A stretch of DNA of 64,000 nt from positions 20,473,817 through 20,537,816 of the forward strand of contig OZ026835.1 in NCBI GenBank assembly GCA_964023205.1, read 5' to 3'. This DNA is from Lutraria lutraria. Its lineage: Eukaryota; Mollusca; Bivalvia; Venerida; Mactridae. The position numbers and the translations under genes were made by a program. Positions 46,601-61,600 of the stretch are shown here, in pieces. The first letter of the stretch is position 1; the number at the start of each line of letters is the position of its first letter. The notes under the pieces are model-generated. The model was not told where the DNA came from and searched no databases. It saw nothing but the letters and a program-made list of their open reading frames with translations.

Positions 46601-49600
46601 CTGTTAGTCCATGTTAATTTGTAACTTAATATTTTATGTTGTAAAATTATTATTCAACTAGTATCAAGAATGTTGATGCCTATCGGCAGTATAAAACTTA
46701 CAGACCTGGCTTGCTTCTTGAACAAAATTGAGAAGAACTCAATGAAGGACTCTATAGTGTTTCTTTTCTAGAAATCTTGTGTCTTTGACTGGAAAGGTTA
46801 CAATTTGTTTCCTTACATACTAAGAACAGGAAAAACATGCCAGTATAAGAGCAGACAAATTCTCAAAGTCTCAAACTCCTTTTTCATTTGATTCATTAGA
46901 AGCAAATTCCCAATAACAGATTCAAGTCAATTCTAATGAATTATACCATATCAAGAGATTATAGCTAACTTGAAATTGTGGGAAACTGTCAGTACAGCAT
47001 TCTGTATTGCATACTGTGATACCTAGATGTATGATTGACAATCAATAAGTTGAGTTTGAGCAAAAACTTGGAAACTTGGGCCTGGTATTCTAGGCTATAT
47101 AAAAAATTAAAATATAAAAAATTAAAATGATGTTAGAGTTAATATGAAGTTTAAGAATGAATTAAAAGCCAATTTTGAATTAAAGCTAAGCTCTGTGTCT
47201 AAGAATCGAATGGGGCTCTTACTGCGATAATGTATAGAAACATTTCAGAAATCAATTTTGAAACACTTATAATTTGTATGTTATTATAAGTATTCATTGA
47301 AAACAACATACCGGTATTCAATAAGGAGTTATATTTAGATCAGTCATGTACTGTATGAAAAGTCTACACAGTTTTGTAAGTATCAATAAAAACTTCATAA
47401 ATAATTATTTATCCAGCGCAAAGAATATCCTGGTCTCACTTCAGTTTGCTTTTAATTAATAATTAAGCATAAAAAATAGTTTGTTTCTGGTCACATGCTG
47501 ATTAAAAATAGGGGAGGTAGGAATTATAATTTTTTTTATTTTAAAAGCGTTTGTGAAAAGTGAAAAGTAAGACAGTAGATGCACCATTCCTTGGCTGCAT
47601 GCGTGAGCGGCCTGCCGGGCCTAATAAAAAGTCTAGGGTTGTTCGGAAAAATTAGGATGGTAACCAGAAACAAAGATTTTTTTATGCCTTACTTCCTGCT
47701 CTTGTTTTTGATACGTTTGTACATGGCTGTTGGTGCAATGTTTAACCCTGGTGAAAAAGTCTATCCATTTTAACAAATACTGTCAAACCTGTTTTAAAAA
47801 CCATCATTGATTGTATAGAACAAAATGACCTCGCAATAAAAGCCACCTGTTAATAAAAGCTATGTTAATGTATGTCTTTTCCTCATGTGGCCTTTATTTG
47901 CAGGTTTGATCGTAGATTGACAACTCCTAGTTTATCCAGTTTTTATACCATAATATTTTCTATTGAACTCGGTCTAGATTTTATAGCAAATTTTTTTATT
48001 TAAGTGTTATTGCTAGTTCATACTAGGATTCAGTTGGTTAAATAAATATATATGGTCACCTCTTTGTGATAATATTTAACTTCAAATACTACAAGTCTAT
48101 ATGAATAGCTGTATAATATAGGTTCTATTAAATTTTCCGGCACATAATGAAACAGCAAATATTTACTGATACTCTCAGACTCCTGTCTATAGTTGTTGCT
48201 GATTGATTAATCTCTCAAAGTGTTAACTTAAATCTAATTGAAATTTCAGAATCATTGTTCAGCTTGGTTCAATAATAATAAAAGCCCCCCTCCTTGTCAG
48301 CACCCTCCTACCCTATTTCAGAAAATAAAAATAATGACTTATCATGCATGTATCAAAAATACTTCAAATTGTAACAGATGAGTCTGAAATTGTTCAAATT
48401 ACCCTATTTTTAACTTTTAATGAGCATGTAACCAGAAACAAACACTTCCTTATTTGGACTTATCAATTAAAATTTCATAAATCAAACCAATCCTTACATT
48501 TTTCTGTCACTATTCTTTAATTTCAGATCTCGCTTTAGTGGTATGTATGTTTCAAAAAGTCGAGAGTCACTAGAGTTGCAGGCAATATTACGAGGTTTGG
48601 ACAACAGTAGTTGGCCATTGTCCTATTCACAGGATGGTGCAAGTGAAAAATCTGGTACAGGTCAATTTACACGCCCGGTATCTCGTGTATCATCTAGAGG
48701 ACCTTCCCCAGGGTAAGAAAAATACACCCATACTTAGCTGTATATATCCTAAAAACACCATAATAGGATGACTGACCTTATCTTAGGAGGACTGTCCTTA
48801 TCTTAGGAGGACTGACCTTATCTTAGGAGGACTGTCCTTATCTTAGGAGGACTGACCTTATCTTAGGAGGACTGTCCTTATCTTAGGATGACTGACCTTA
48901 TCTTAGGAGGACTGACCTTATCTTAGGAGGACTGTCCTTATCTTAGGAGGACTGACCTTATCTTAGGAGGACTGACCTTATCTTAGGAGGACTGACCTTA
49001 TCTTAGGAGGACTGACCTTATCTTAGGAGGACTGTCCTTATCTTGTCTATCAAGGTTTTTGTCTTTATTTACTTCATCAGACTTCGCGAAAGGCAAACAA
49101 ATCTGCCGGACATTCGGTGCAACAAGCTTGAAAATTCTATCGGACCGAAAGGAAATCTGCCAGACCAAAAACAGTAAACAAGTATAAATGTGTATTCATC
49201 AGGTAGCAAGTTGCCGGTCAGCCGGTCCGATGAGATAAGATTCTTTATCGGACCGACGCACAATCCATCGGACATATCCTTCGGTCCAGCGCGTTTTGCA
49301 AAGTCTACTTCATAACCATTTTTAAAACTGAAGTGCCACCTCTTCAAAGCATGCACATCACCCTGTTGGTGAAGCAAAATTACGTTGCTGTTGAGAGGTT
49401 GTTGCTCTAGAGAGGTTAAATTGTACAGTGTTAAAAATCATGCTGTTGTTGAAGGAAGGTTGTTGCTCAAGAGAGGGCCACTCTGGAAAGGTTGCACTGT
49501 ATATGATAAAATGTATGTTTTACAGCAACTGATGTGAATGTCTTAAAACCCATCTTTTTTGTTATTAATCTATCTTTATATGTCATTCAATTAGTACGAG

Positions 49601-52600
49601 GATTTGGTATTTAAAGTCATTAATTGTCTTTGTTTTATGACAGGAATCATGATTAACAGCATTTATATGACTTCTATTTAACCTGGGACTTTCTTTTCTT
49701 TAATCCGGCTGATCTTAGTGATATGTCTTGTATTTGTGTAAGCTGTTTAATTTCAATCAGAATATAACAGCATTGATTGAATTATGGCTGACTGTTTGGA
49801 TTGGACATAAGTTCACTCAAGTTCAACAATTCATGTATATGGTTGTACATTAACATTACAACCCAGTGAATAGCATTGTAGCTTCATCATGGCTATCCAA
49901 TTAAGGCATAAAAGTAATCTTCAGGGTCTGAATGTAATATCAAAATTCACAGTAATGATTTTTGTCTTTAGAAAACTTTCGCTCTAGTTATTATTTATTT
50001 TTCATCATGTCTGTTGTTTATTGACATATTTTAGTAGATATACGAGGGGTGTTCCAAAATTATTGTTACTTTGGTGATTTCTCTTTGATAGAAGTAATTC
50101 TGATCATTTTACTTTGCCCTGTCCCTCGAAGTACTCCCCCTCTGCATCTATGCATCGTTTCAACCGATCGATCCACTTTTGGAAACAGTTTTCGTACTCT
50201 TGAATTGGTATACTCATAAGATACTGGTAAATGGCAGAGCCAAGGGCATTTCTTGATTTATATTTTTTTCCAGACAGGTGAAATTTTAGTTTTGGGAACA
50301 AGAAAAAGTCACAGGGGGCCAAGTCCGGTGAATATGCAGGGTGGGGGAGGACAGTGACCTTTTCTGCCTTCAAAAACTCCGTTACAAAGCGCGCCTTGTG
50401 TGCTGGCGCATTATCATGTAAGAGTCTGAGGTACTTCAAACCTGTCCGTGGACGGCGGCGTTTGTAGACTTTCTTAAGTTTTCGAAGTACAACGTCTCTA
50501 TAATACTTCGCTGTGACCATTTTGCCTTTTGGAACAGGGATTTGAATGATTGGACCCTTGTTATCAAAGAATATGACATACAAAACCTTCCTCACAGTGC
50601 GTATTCTTTTTGCAATGCTAGGGCGCCTGGCGTTTTTGATTGCCCAGATTCGATTACTGCATTTTCGTTTGGGTTCGAAAAAATACACCCATGTTTCATC
50701 ACCTGTGACCACATTATCAAACGCCTTTTTGCTGTATTTTGGGTATTTCTTCAATAAGGATTTGGCATTGTCAACCCGGGACCTCTTTTGGTCGTCAGTT
50801 AGTAAATGGGGTATCCACCTGGCATTGATCTTGCCCAGCTTAAGATGTTTCTTTAAAATACAATGAATACGTGCTAAAGATAAGCCTGTCATTTTAGCTA
50901 ACTGCCGGACAGTGTACCTTGCATCTTTTTCAAGGATTTGCCGAATTCGTTCAATGTTATGCTTCGTTGTTGTTGTTGCAGGGCGACCTGTGTGAGCAGC
51001 ATCTTTAAGCTGCTGGTGTCCCGACTTAAATCGAGCAACCCACCTACAAATAGTCATATATGACATTTGACCCTTCCCATAGATATCACACACCTCACGA
51101 TGAATATCCACCGGCTTTAAGCCAAGTAGAGACCTACCTTTGATATAGGCCCTAATTTCAATTACATTGTCAGCTCTCTTGCCAACCATATTTGTATAGA
51201 GTGTAACGAGTGCGCTACAAAATAATGTACACAGCACCAAGGTCAGTGTAATTGTGAGCGAGATATTTACCTATCCCACGCTTCAGATATCACGCTATCG
51301 CCACGAGGTAGTTTTAAGCTCATTTAGCACTATTTCCACGAGATATTGCGCAAGTAACAATAATTTTGGAACACCCCTCGTATAATGTAGACATAATATA
51401 TATGAAAAAGGGTTCCCTGTTATCCACTGTGCTCCAATATATGTTCCATTAAAATTGTCATGATAGAATGCTTCTTTACAAGTTTTGGTGACTGCACTTA
51501 CAATCATTAATTTGTGTTTTAAGCCGTGTGGAGTGCATGATAAACTTATATTATCTACCCTTTAACTTTTATTAACTGTGCAAGGTTCAATCATTTCTTC
51601 AGTACACAGAACTTGCTTTGTTTTGATATCATTGGTTTGATGATAAATAATCTGAATTTAAAAGCTGAACAAAACTAATTAAAGACATTATACAGAAGAA
51701 TTTTAACCATGCCAACATTGGTCTATTTTTGATGTATTGATGATGTAACCATGCCAACATTGGTCTGTCTATTAGTGATGTATTAATGATTAAAGTTAAT
51801 TTGTCTACCATTTCACATGCAGTTATTCAAACAATTAATAATATTTTCTCAACATTGACTTTCCGTTCAATGTATTGACTTATTTGTCACTTTCATTTTG
51901 ATGTACTGGTTAGATTGAGATAAGGCATGAGCACAAGTGTCTTAGAGATTATTAATTGTCTGTGTACTCTTACATCCTCCAATTTGAAGAGTTTTGTGTC
52001 CAATCAGTTATCAGTATATTTGGTATTGAAGATTGAAACATTTTTGTGTTATAGATTTTACATTATAAATGCTTGAGTTACCTGTTTCATTTGAATTTAA
52101 CTTGTTTATAAACTAAAATATTGTAAAACAACTTTGTTAACTCACAAGACCCTTTTTCTGCTTTATTGGTGTTCCATGCAATTATTTCATATTCATTTGT
52201 GTATTTGTATGACAAATGATACTTGCATTTGTAGTTTTCTTTGCAATTATCTTGATTTTTTTCATTATATTTCAAAATTAAATAAGGTAACATATTTTAC
52301 CTTTAACCCTGCCAAATAGTTATTCATACTTCACAAACTATTCATGAAATATGCAAGAATAGTTCAAGAAAGATTCATGATTTCATTAATTCCTTTGATG
52401 TGATAATAAATTCCACAACAAATTATATACGATTATTGAAAACACCAACATTACTCATGCTGTCTTGATCAATTTGCTCTGTAAGCTTGACTTCCTTGTT
52501 TAGAGTATACTTAGTAACTAATATGCCATACATCTTTCAATCACACTGTAAAAAGCTTGCTTTCTAAAGCATGTTTCCATTTACAAGGAAGATCGGATCA

Positions 52601-55600
52601 AACGAAAAGGTCTAGTAATTAAAGTACTCTATCAATTAATTTGCAGGAATTCTGGGTAATATATTTCATTACTTGGTTCCTAATGCCACATTGTCCCAAG
52701 TTTTATGTCTCCAACAGTATGAAATAATGAAAGGCTAAGTCAGATTTTATTGACAAATTAATGCTAGGATTTCATGCTGTTATGTATTCATACCTTATTG
52801 AAAGGCTTCGGGATTATATTCGAAAGTTTAAGCCTGATTGTATACTTCGAAAATCAATCAATACTTTATATCTGCTAAAATATTTGTGTACGTCAGTTTA
52901 CAATGAAATTGTTTGTGTTGAGCATTTAAAACATGTGAAGTGTCGGCACATGAATGAAACACACTTACTTTGAATAATAAGTAATTACCCAGCTTGACCT
53001 TTTCAACTGAACTGTTGGCTCGTTTTTTCAGCAAACACTTACCTATTTCAAATATTTCAGATATTTTTTTCTATTTTTTTTTGTTACCAGTTCTCTTTTA
53101 TTTTATAACCAATAATTTATTATTAATCCTTCCTTTGTATTACAAAATGTATATTGATTTTTAACCATTTAGAAATGATTTTATTTTTTATAAATTTGAT
53201 GGCATTAACACAACTTACTATCTTATTAATTTATAACCACATCGAAAGAAATTCATGAAATCATGATTTTTTCTTGAACTATTCTTGCATACTTCATGAA
53301 TGGTTCATGAATATCAATAACTATTTGGCAGGGGAAGTATGGTATTACTGTATATTATACATTTTGAATTACATTTCTTTTGAAGAATAAGGTGTTATAT
53401 ACTTGTAGATTCTATATTCCACATTGCGTTATATACAGATAAATATTTTTATATTTAGAATCAGGATTTGTTTACATCTAGGAAACCAACAACCATTTGA
53501 TGTTGCAATGACACTTTACACATGTGATAAAAACAAATGTATAAATGTTGACATAGGTCTGAGAAAAACATTACAAATCTGTCATAATACTTTATATTAA
53601 ATGATTCCATGCAAAAAACAACAACAACAGTGTTTTACTTGCATATCAAACACTTTATTATTCTTATATGTCTTGTAATAGACAAGCAATTTTAGTATTG
53701 AAAATTCAAGTTCCATTTTTGGTCAAACACATACCTTACTTATTAACTAATGTTGAAAGAAATTTTCAGATTCTTAGTTGGGATTTTAAAATTGTTGATG
53801 TAGTTTATTCCATGAAGGATTTATATATAGTGCTTGTTATCGAATAATCTTCTAAAAGTGGATTTCTTTCATTTCAACCAATTTTTAGTTTCTAATGTAT
53901 TTTGAATGATCAAGTTATTTTTTGTACTGTTTACACACTTGATTCAGTAATGGGTAGGGGATCATTTCAAGATGTGTCACGTAACCTCGGGACGTCGCCA
54001 GTCCCTCCACCTCAGTGCAAGTCTCCATCCCCCGAGCCTAACTTAACTTTTGTACTGAGGGGTCGTAAGTTTGAAAATGCCTTACCTGCAAGCTATCTTA
54101 ATGTTGAATTGGCTGGAAGCAGGAGGAAAAAGGCTCCTGAAATAAGTGATCTATCTAAGAAAGTGAACAGAATAAATGTGATGAATGTGTTGAGACGGAA
54201 TTTAAAAATGAAATATGATATGAGAAATACTTGTTGGAGTCTGCATGATAGCTCTAGTTCCGAGGATGATAACAGTGTATTCAATCGTTCGTTAGATTCC
54301 CAGGAAGAGTTGAAGGGAATTAAGGGATCTAAAGCAGAAATGTTTCAGTAAGGATTTCATTTCATAAAAAAGAAATCATGTGTATCATTATATACATAAC
54401 TAGCCCACCGCATACAAACATAAAATTGAATACATATTGGATAACACCATGTTTTCAGATCAGTTTTGGATTTGCAGATTTTTTACATTAGAAATTATAT
54501 TGAAATGCAATCAGGCCTGGAAACTAAATATACTATGGATAATTGCAGGTTTTCTGAAATAGAGGGGATTTTGGATAGACAAGGTCTAAATGTAATTTTG
54601 TATGCAGTTAATACAAATTTCATATCAACCAACAATTTTGACACTAATTAATATTCTGCTGGTTTGATTTATACCAATCAGTTTCTAATTGTCTGGTAAT
54701 TTTATACTGTTTCAGTGTAAGGCTTTTACGGAAAAGATATTATAGCAGTTTACGGTATGACTTGATGTATGAAAGCTATAAATTTTGTCAAGATATAATT
54801 GACACCTCATCATTCCACTTTCTGCTTCGATATATCAACAAACTATACATGTATTATATATATATGTGTGTGTGTGTGTCCCTTGTGTAATTTTGCTGCT
54901 TACACCAATATTGCATGTTTTCCTATCTCTATACTTAAATATATTGGTATATCAGTACAAAAATTACATTTTTTGTTTTTATATAGATGTGATATCTTTA
55001 CACACTTTTTGCAACAGACCGTTCCAGGCAGTACTTCCTGGGAGGCTGCGTTTTGGTTTTCATTTTTTTGTATGGTCCTATGTGTCAGGTGGGTTTTGAC
55101 CTGTGGGAATTCGGGGAAAGTACCAGTAGTATTACTGGTGGGATGTTTCTTTTTCTAGGGATTCTTTTCTTTTTATATATTCTTTGAATTACTGTAAGAC
55201 AATAAGAGAATGCAGATCTTTATCCATGTAGCATTCATCTTACAGAGAACAAGTTAGGTACTGGTTCCAAATCCAGGCAGGTGTGTAACTGAATTACTGG
55301 TGGAGAAAAATAGCATTTCAATTTTTTTTTATTTACAATATCAAAACACATTTCTTGTCCTCTGCTTTCACACTATGACACCCTATCATTTGCTGTACAA
55401 TCAACTACATCATGACGATACTTGCCCTCTGTGCTTTGACATTATAGCCTTGATCACTTTTATATACATAATAATTACTGTAGTCCAAACTGTCAAATAC
55501 ATATACTCATTGCACTTTCTATGTACCTAGTATAATGACGGTTTTCCTTTTTTAATAAATCTGTACACTACATTATGAAAATTTTATCATGCATTTTTCA

Positions 55601-58600
55601 GTTTTGACCTTTATGATAGGGTTAAAGTAATTTCTCTTTCGAATAATGAATTTAAATATAAACCTTTTGAATAAATTCATAAATTTGTCGTATAAAATAA
55701 TTACATTCTGTAGCTGTCAATTTTTTTATCAAACGATTATATCAATATTCTATGCATGTTTTTAACTACCGGTAATATGTTATATGATTATGTATCCAAG
55801 TCCACTCTGGAACATTGTTTAAGAAACTGCTGTATCTTAATGTTGGTCTATTGTAAGGTACATACAGAAAACATTGATTTCCTATTTTCTTGTGATTCAA
55901 TAATGTAATTATTGTCATATTTCTCTGATTATTATCGTTATTTACGAGATAGTTTGTCGACCACTCATAGATAATTGCTTTTAAATTGCCTTTCAAAGCT
56001 TTCTCCTTAAATAAAATCTATAATTTACATTTGTATATGCCGTTTGTCATTCCATGTTTTTTTCTCTTTCATTATGTTCACTTAATACAAATGTACCATA
56101 TAGATTTTGCATATTCATGTGGATAAAACTGTATGAGTCAGATACTGTGATATTTCAATAAGGTGTAATTATTGTAGAACAATTTCTACTGAGGAAAAAA
56201 TCGTTTGTTGAAATTTGTAATTTTACATAATTAAAGTGTATAGACAATTATTGTTGAACACCATATATTTTGATTATTAATTGTCATAGATTTGATCATT
56301 ATTGAGGAGGCCTCTTTGGTCAAGTGGTTATGGTTTTTAACTAGAAATCACTAGCCCCTCATGCGACTCTGCACATGTGAGTTTGAATCCCACCCAGGTC
56401 TAAATATCACATATGAGGAAGCTGTCCAGCTAATTTATGGTTTTACCGAGACGTACACCTTGGGTTCCTCTGCCACTATTAAAACTGGAAAAGTTGCCAA
56501 ATGATTCTGGCTGTTGGTGCAATGTTTAACACCAGAGAAATAAAAAAAACATATTAAATATTCAACCTGCATTTATTTAAATCAAAATCTCATATTGATG
56601 AGTCCTAAAATAGCTGCATTTATCATTATACAGAATGAGAAGAATTTAATAAATTACCCAGTAATGAGTAAAAGATTATGGCTTTCTAATACTTAAGAAA
56701 AGTATCATAGTCGAGCCTAATGATTGCTTCTGGTTACATGCTCATTAAAACCTAGGTAGGTAAGTCAAGACTTTCTGGCTCTAAAAAGCATGTAAAACCA
56801 TGTGGAAGGGTAAAACAGTGAGAAAGTGGATGTACCATTCTTTAGGCCAAATAAAAAGTCAAGAGTTGTAGGGAAAAGTTAGGGTCAATATGGTAACCAG
56901 AAACATACCATTTTTTAACACCTTGGATCTAAATATTTGATCAGGTGACATGTATCTTACTTCAGTCAGTACACTTTATGTATTTGTCACAGTGATTGAA
57001 TATTTTCATACTTTGTATGACAGAACTATTTCTCTAATTGTATGTACCCCACAAGTTGATGGTTAGTAGGCTTAGAAAGCAATTTATTATAATAAACCTG
57101 GTACCAGGTGCTCTAAATTACTTCAATGAAAGTTAAATTGCTATATATTATCCCTTTAGAATGACATTAGGCAAAAAATGTGTTTGTTTCTGGGTAAGAT
57201 CAACTTTAATTTTCCCACAGCGACTCTAGAATTTTTATTAGGTCCGAGAAACAGTGCTTCCACCTTCCCAACCTGCTCTAATTCTTAATCATGACTCTAA
57301 TCTTTTCCACATGCTTTCAAGAGTGGAACTACCAAAAACACTCAAGATCTTACTAATACCCTAGTATGTGACTAGAAACAAACAATTTCTAGGCCTTAAT
57401 AAATAGCTTCTCAATGATCCCATTAGTTGTATGTTTGAGAAAGTATTTACTGTTAAATTCATAATACCTGCTCAGCTGGGCTGAGAATACTTCTACATCA
57501 TTTAAGATATTGTTTATACTTTAGTACTGCAGTTTGATATTTGCAATGTTAACATTGATTTAAGAGTAATGGGAAAGTTTATTTACTTAAACTTTCATAT
57601 ACGTAATAACGAGAATTCAATCTTCATTAAAATTCATCGTCATGATATATGTGTACTGAATGTCTCGACTTCTGGTACTTGATAAAATACTGATAAGTAT
57701 TGCTACTGCTTCAAAATGTAATACTGATTTTTAATCATTCCTAGCATTAAAAATCTTTGGGTTTGAGTTTTTAATCTCATTCATATCATAAGGCCTTAAA
57801 TTGTTTATTTCTGGTTACATGTTCATTAAAGATAGGGTAGGTAGGTTCAGGCTTTTTTTTGCTCTTTAAAAAAGCATGACATTGTTGAAAGGAAAAAAAA
57901 AGTGAGAAACTGGAATTTTTTGTTCCTCAGGCTTGGGTTGTGGGTAAAAATTAGGGTAGATTAGTTAACCAGAAACAAACATTTTTTACACATTAAGGAT
58001 TTAGGATAGATTTTCTCATTAAATTACTAAAAAACACAATTGTAAGCAAGTAAATATTGATCATTCATTATATGTTATGTGAACTATGAATTTTTAACAC
58101 ATTTAATAGTTTCTGCATTCTGAGTCATATGACTGTTTCCATAGTAACAAGAGCATATATAAAACTATGGACAAATAATGGTACATATTAATCATACAAC
58201 ATCAGATGAGAGTATAACAAATATATTTCCATTATCTAGAGCCCTGGTAATTTTAGTGTCAAATATTTATGAAAAAATACTTTTTCTGTTTTTTTTTGCA
58301 TAATGAATAAAAGTGTCACATTATTCTGTGTATGGTGATACTGTGGTAAACAACTTGTATAGCGGGTAATAAACATGTGTATTTTATGTTATAAACAAGG
58401 CTTAAAAATTGTTATTCTTGTAGAAATTTATAATCACCTTAAGTAAAATATGTACATTCGTATATCTATTTATTTATGAGTTATTCTTAGTCTACGAGTT
58501 AAAATCTCAATATAGTATTGACTTTTTTTAAGTCAATAAAATTAACGATAACATAATGTGAAATTTTGAATATCTTGTTCAGTTTCATTGTATAAGTAAT

Positions 58601-61600
58601 ATAGCAAACTGTTGGTGGGCTAAATGTATCATATTACCTAAAATATGCTTTTTAAATATATCAAATGAACCAGTCTTAAGTGAAAATATATTCAAACATT
58701 CTATATCTCCTTAGTACTGACTCTTAGATATATCTCGGCAAAAATAAATATTAAAATTTATGGGTGAGATATTATTTGCAGGCATGGTTTGCCAATTAAC
58801 ACTAATGTTCACATATCATTCACCATGTTGAGGTGGGCGTCGGTCTTTTGAAATGGCGTTGAAAGCAATTATTGTGTAAATGGATTCTTATTTGTATGAT
58901 TATTCAATGTCATTTAATGCCAAAGATGTAAAAAGATGTGCTTTAAGACTTTGTAAAGTGAATGTGAAATTTGAATATCTTTCTTAACATTATCTTAATT
59001 TTCCTTTTCTTACAAAAAATCTATCAGGCAATGTATGTGGACATAAATTGTCATCAATTAAAAAGCTATTATGCGTTTAATCTAAACAAACTGAATGCCA
59101 ATGTATTGAAAAGCTTCAATCAATACTAAAAGTGAAAATTTAGGATCATTGATCTAGCCTCTTACTTGGATTACTGGGTGTGAAATTATTGAAAATATAT
59201 TGAGATAAAATTCTTATGGTTGAAATTTTTACCTCTTTGTATTTCTAGCATTTGTATTAAATACTTTATAGAGGATATAGAAATATTGATAGATTCTTAA
59301 AGTATTGATTATATAATTGATTTGAGATAAACTTACATATAATTTGTATGTTTGAAAGTTGGGTGACTTTTCAATACACCAGTGATATGTTTAAGTTACA
59401 CCCTTCAACAACTCTGATTACGATGACAAAGATTATGTGCGTGTCAACTTTATTTCTTGTAATATGATAATAAGCCTTTCCTTAATTAAGTGCCTACAAA
59501 TGACCAGAGAATGCACAGGTCCTGCAGCATGTTGTCATGAGGAACAAACTTATGAAGTTTGATGATTGTAGGTGGAAGTATTTTGATTTTATAAGTTAGA
59601 GTTTGGTACAAATAAAATTAATAGACAAACAAACAGACAGACAGGCCAAAAACAATATATGCCATCGATCTAGGCCACAGATCTTTGATATTTCGTTTCT
59701 CAAACCCTCAGACCCTATTATACAGTAAAATGGAAAAAAATAAAACAGAAAATCCAAAAACAATGTAAGATCAAGTTCACAGGGACCTTCAACATAAAAA
59801 CCTGGTCTATGGTCCTCAGACTTGGTTGGGAGATTAATTGGTCTTCAATCAATAATTGGAAATTACTATATATAGTTGGTATTTAAGAGGCATCCTTGTT
59901 TGACAAACATCTCTTGTTAAACTTTTCTCTTCAAATTCTTACAGTGAATCTGGTACACTTATACAAAACAATGTTTGTGTTAGTTAAAATACAGTTTTAC
60001 TTCTTATTTAACACTACTTATTTACTACTTATTTAACAATCCAATATGTTTTATTTCCACAGGCCTCCATCTACACCAAGGTCCTCATACCAAGTTTTAT
60101 CTGCTAAGAAAGTGGCTGCATCAGTCAGGTCTGGAAGTTATCTAGGACGTCCATCTTCTAGAAGTATATGTTCTTCTATTTCTTTAACTTTTTTGGCATT
60201 GCTTTGCATCCATATTGTACATTTAATAACCTAAATTTTCTTACATAAATTTTGTCGATATACAAATGAGTCTGTTGATAGTATGAATATTAGTGTTTCG
60301 ATGTATGCGCTAACACAAATGGTTGAAGGTCGGAGTTTTATGATAATCCATTGTTAAATATGATAGAGAATTGTTTATCATAGTTCTTTCTTCCATACAT
60401 TTGCTTCCACAATATCAGTAGTCTGCCTGCTTAGCTCAATAGATAGAGCTTTTGGTCTTTGAATTTTGAGTATGTGGGTTTTAACCTTAGGCAAGGGACC
60501 TGTTCTCTTTGATGATTGGATGAAAACATTGTAGCTAAGGCTGCCATCCTCCATCATCAATCAGTTATGTGCAGAATTGAATTAGAAATAGGTTAGTACT
60601 GTTGCAGAATCCCGGAAAACTGCCAGCCATTAAATCATTTAAATAATGTTGAAAAAATGTTGTAAAATCTGAAGTAATTAAAATAATTTCCAAAATTGCA
60701 AAGTTTTAGACTTAATTAACTTGCTTAATTATGTTCGTCTTTATGATAGCCTTTTCCCAATTTTATTGATATGAACACGCTTGTATCTGTTTGTATAAAT
60801 GTTGTGAATAACAAATGTTTGCATGTTGTCTTGTATATTTGTTACTCACAGTGAATGTGGGTTTTCGTTTTAACACTTACCATATTTATGGTGTTTAAAG
60901 ATTGAATTACTGCTTATCTTACATACAGTGATGTTGCATGTAGTTTCAGTTGTTGATGATGATTTGTCTGAAAATGAACCAGGTGGAACTGGGCATATAA
61001 CTCCACCCTCCATTATGAGAACATCTTGGACACCTACAGATTCCACTGATGATTATCTCATTGACACAAGGGAAAAGTTTTATCTTGGTGATCAGGATGA
61101 GGAGTCTTCTGAAGATGGTAGAAAACGTAGGCGGTTTAAGGAGCGAACATTTTTAACTAATAACTCTCAATTATATCAAGGTAGAAATGCACATAAAGGT
61201 GAAGGTCAGCGTGCAATGGAGGTTAAGGTTGTAAATAAGGGTGATGGGGATTCTTTAGGTCATAAAATGTCTCAAATTGAAGAGGAATTAGGAGATCATC
61301 CTGAAACTAAGAAACATCTTAAAGGGAAATCTGAAAAAGACTTTGGAGATGATGAAGATAGCGATAATGATACTTGGGCAGTAAATGTTTCCAACTTAAA
61401 ACAGATAAACATGTCAACACAGGGGACAGAAAAGGATTTGGGTGGTAGAAGAAGTCAAGTTGGCACTGACGTGGAACTTAATTACAAAAACTCAATAGAT
61501 CCTGTTGCAATGAAGTTGAAAGTACGTCCAGAAAGTGCGAAATCATGCATTTCCAACTCAAGTTCTGCAAGCACACGATCTGCTAGCACTCATGCTATGA

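Larger units (their letters stand above)
44145..48526 (+). other. KIAA2012-like intron 3
   Basis: Contains a possible hAT-like MITE (44224-44405), repeats D and G, MITE A and B copies and a SINE tail. 44450-45820 and 46900-47460 show nothing recognisable beyond AT-rich DNA. Confidence 0.7.
54348..60062 (+). other. KIAA2012-like intron 5
   Basis: Contains a SINE (56304), three MITE A copies (56700, 57164, 57789) and repeat E copy 2. 54360-56290 and 58010-59500 are AT-rich with no supportable exon; the open frames near 54799-55158 and 55300-55530 lack motifs. Confidence 0.65.

Noticed and set aside
48765..49044. CRISPR-like array
   Set aside because: Units are directly adjacent 20-mers with no unique spacers, in an animal intron.
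49069..49377. 102-codon minus-strand open frame
   Set aside because: Almost wholly inside the MITE family C copy.
55010..55096. Possible extra KIAA2012-like exon (after gcaacag, before gtgggt)
   Set aside because: The reading is hydrophobic and unlike the protein, and exons 5 and 6 already join in phase.
60425..60500. A tRNA gene
   Set aside because: A and B boxes are present but acceptor and T stems do not pair well and a non-tRNA body follows, so it is a SINE head.
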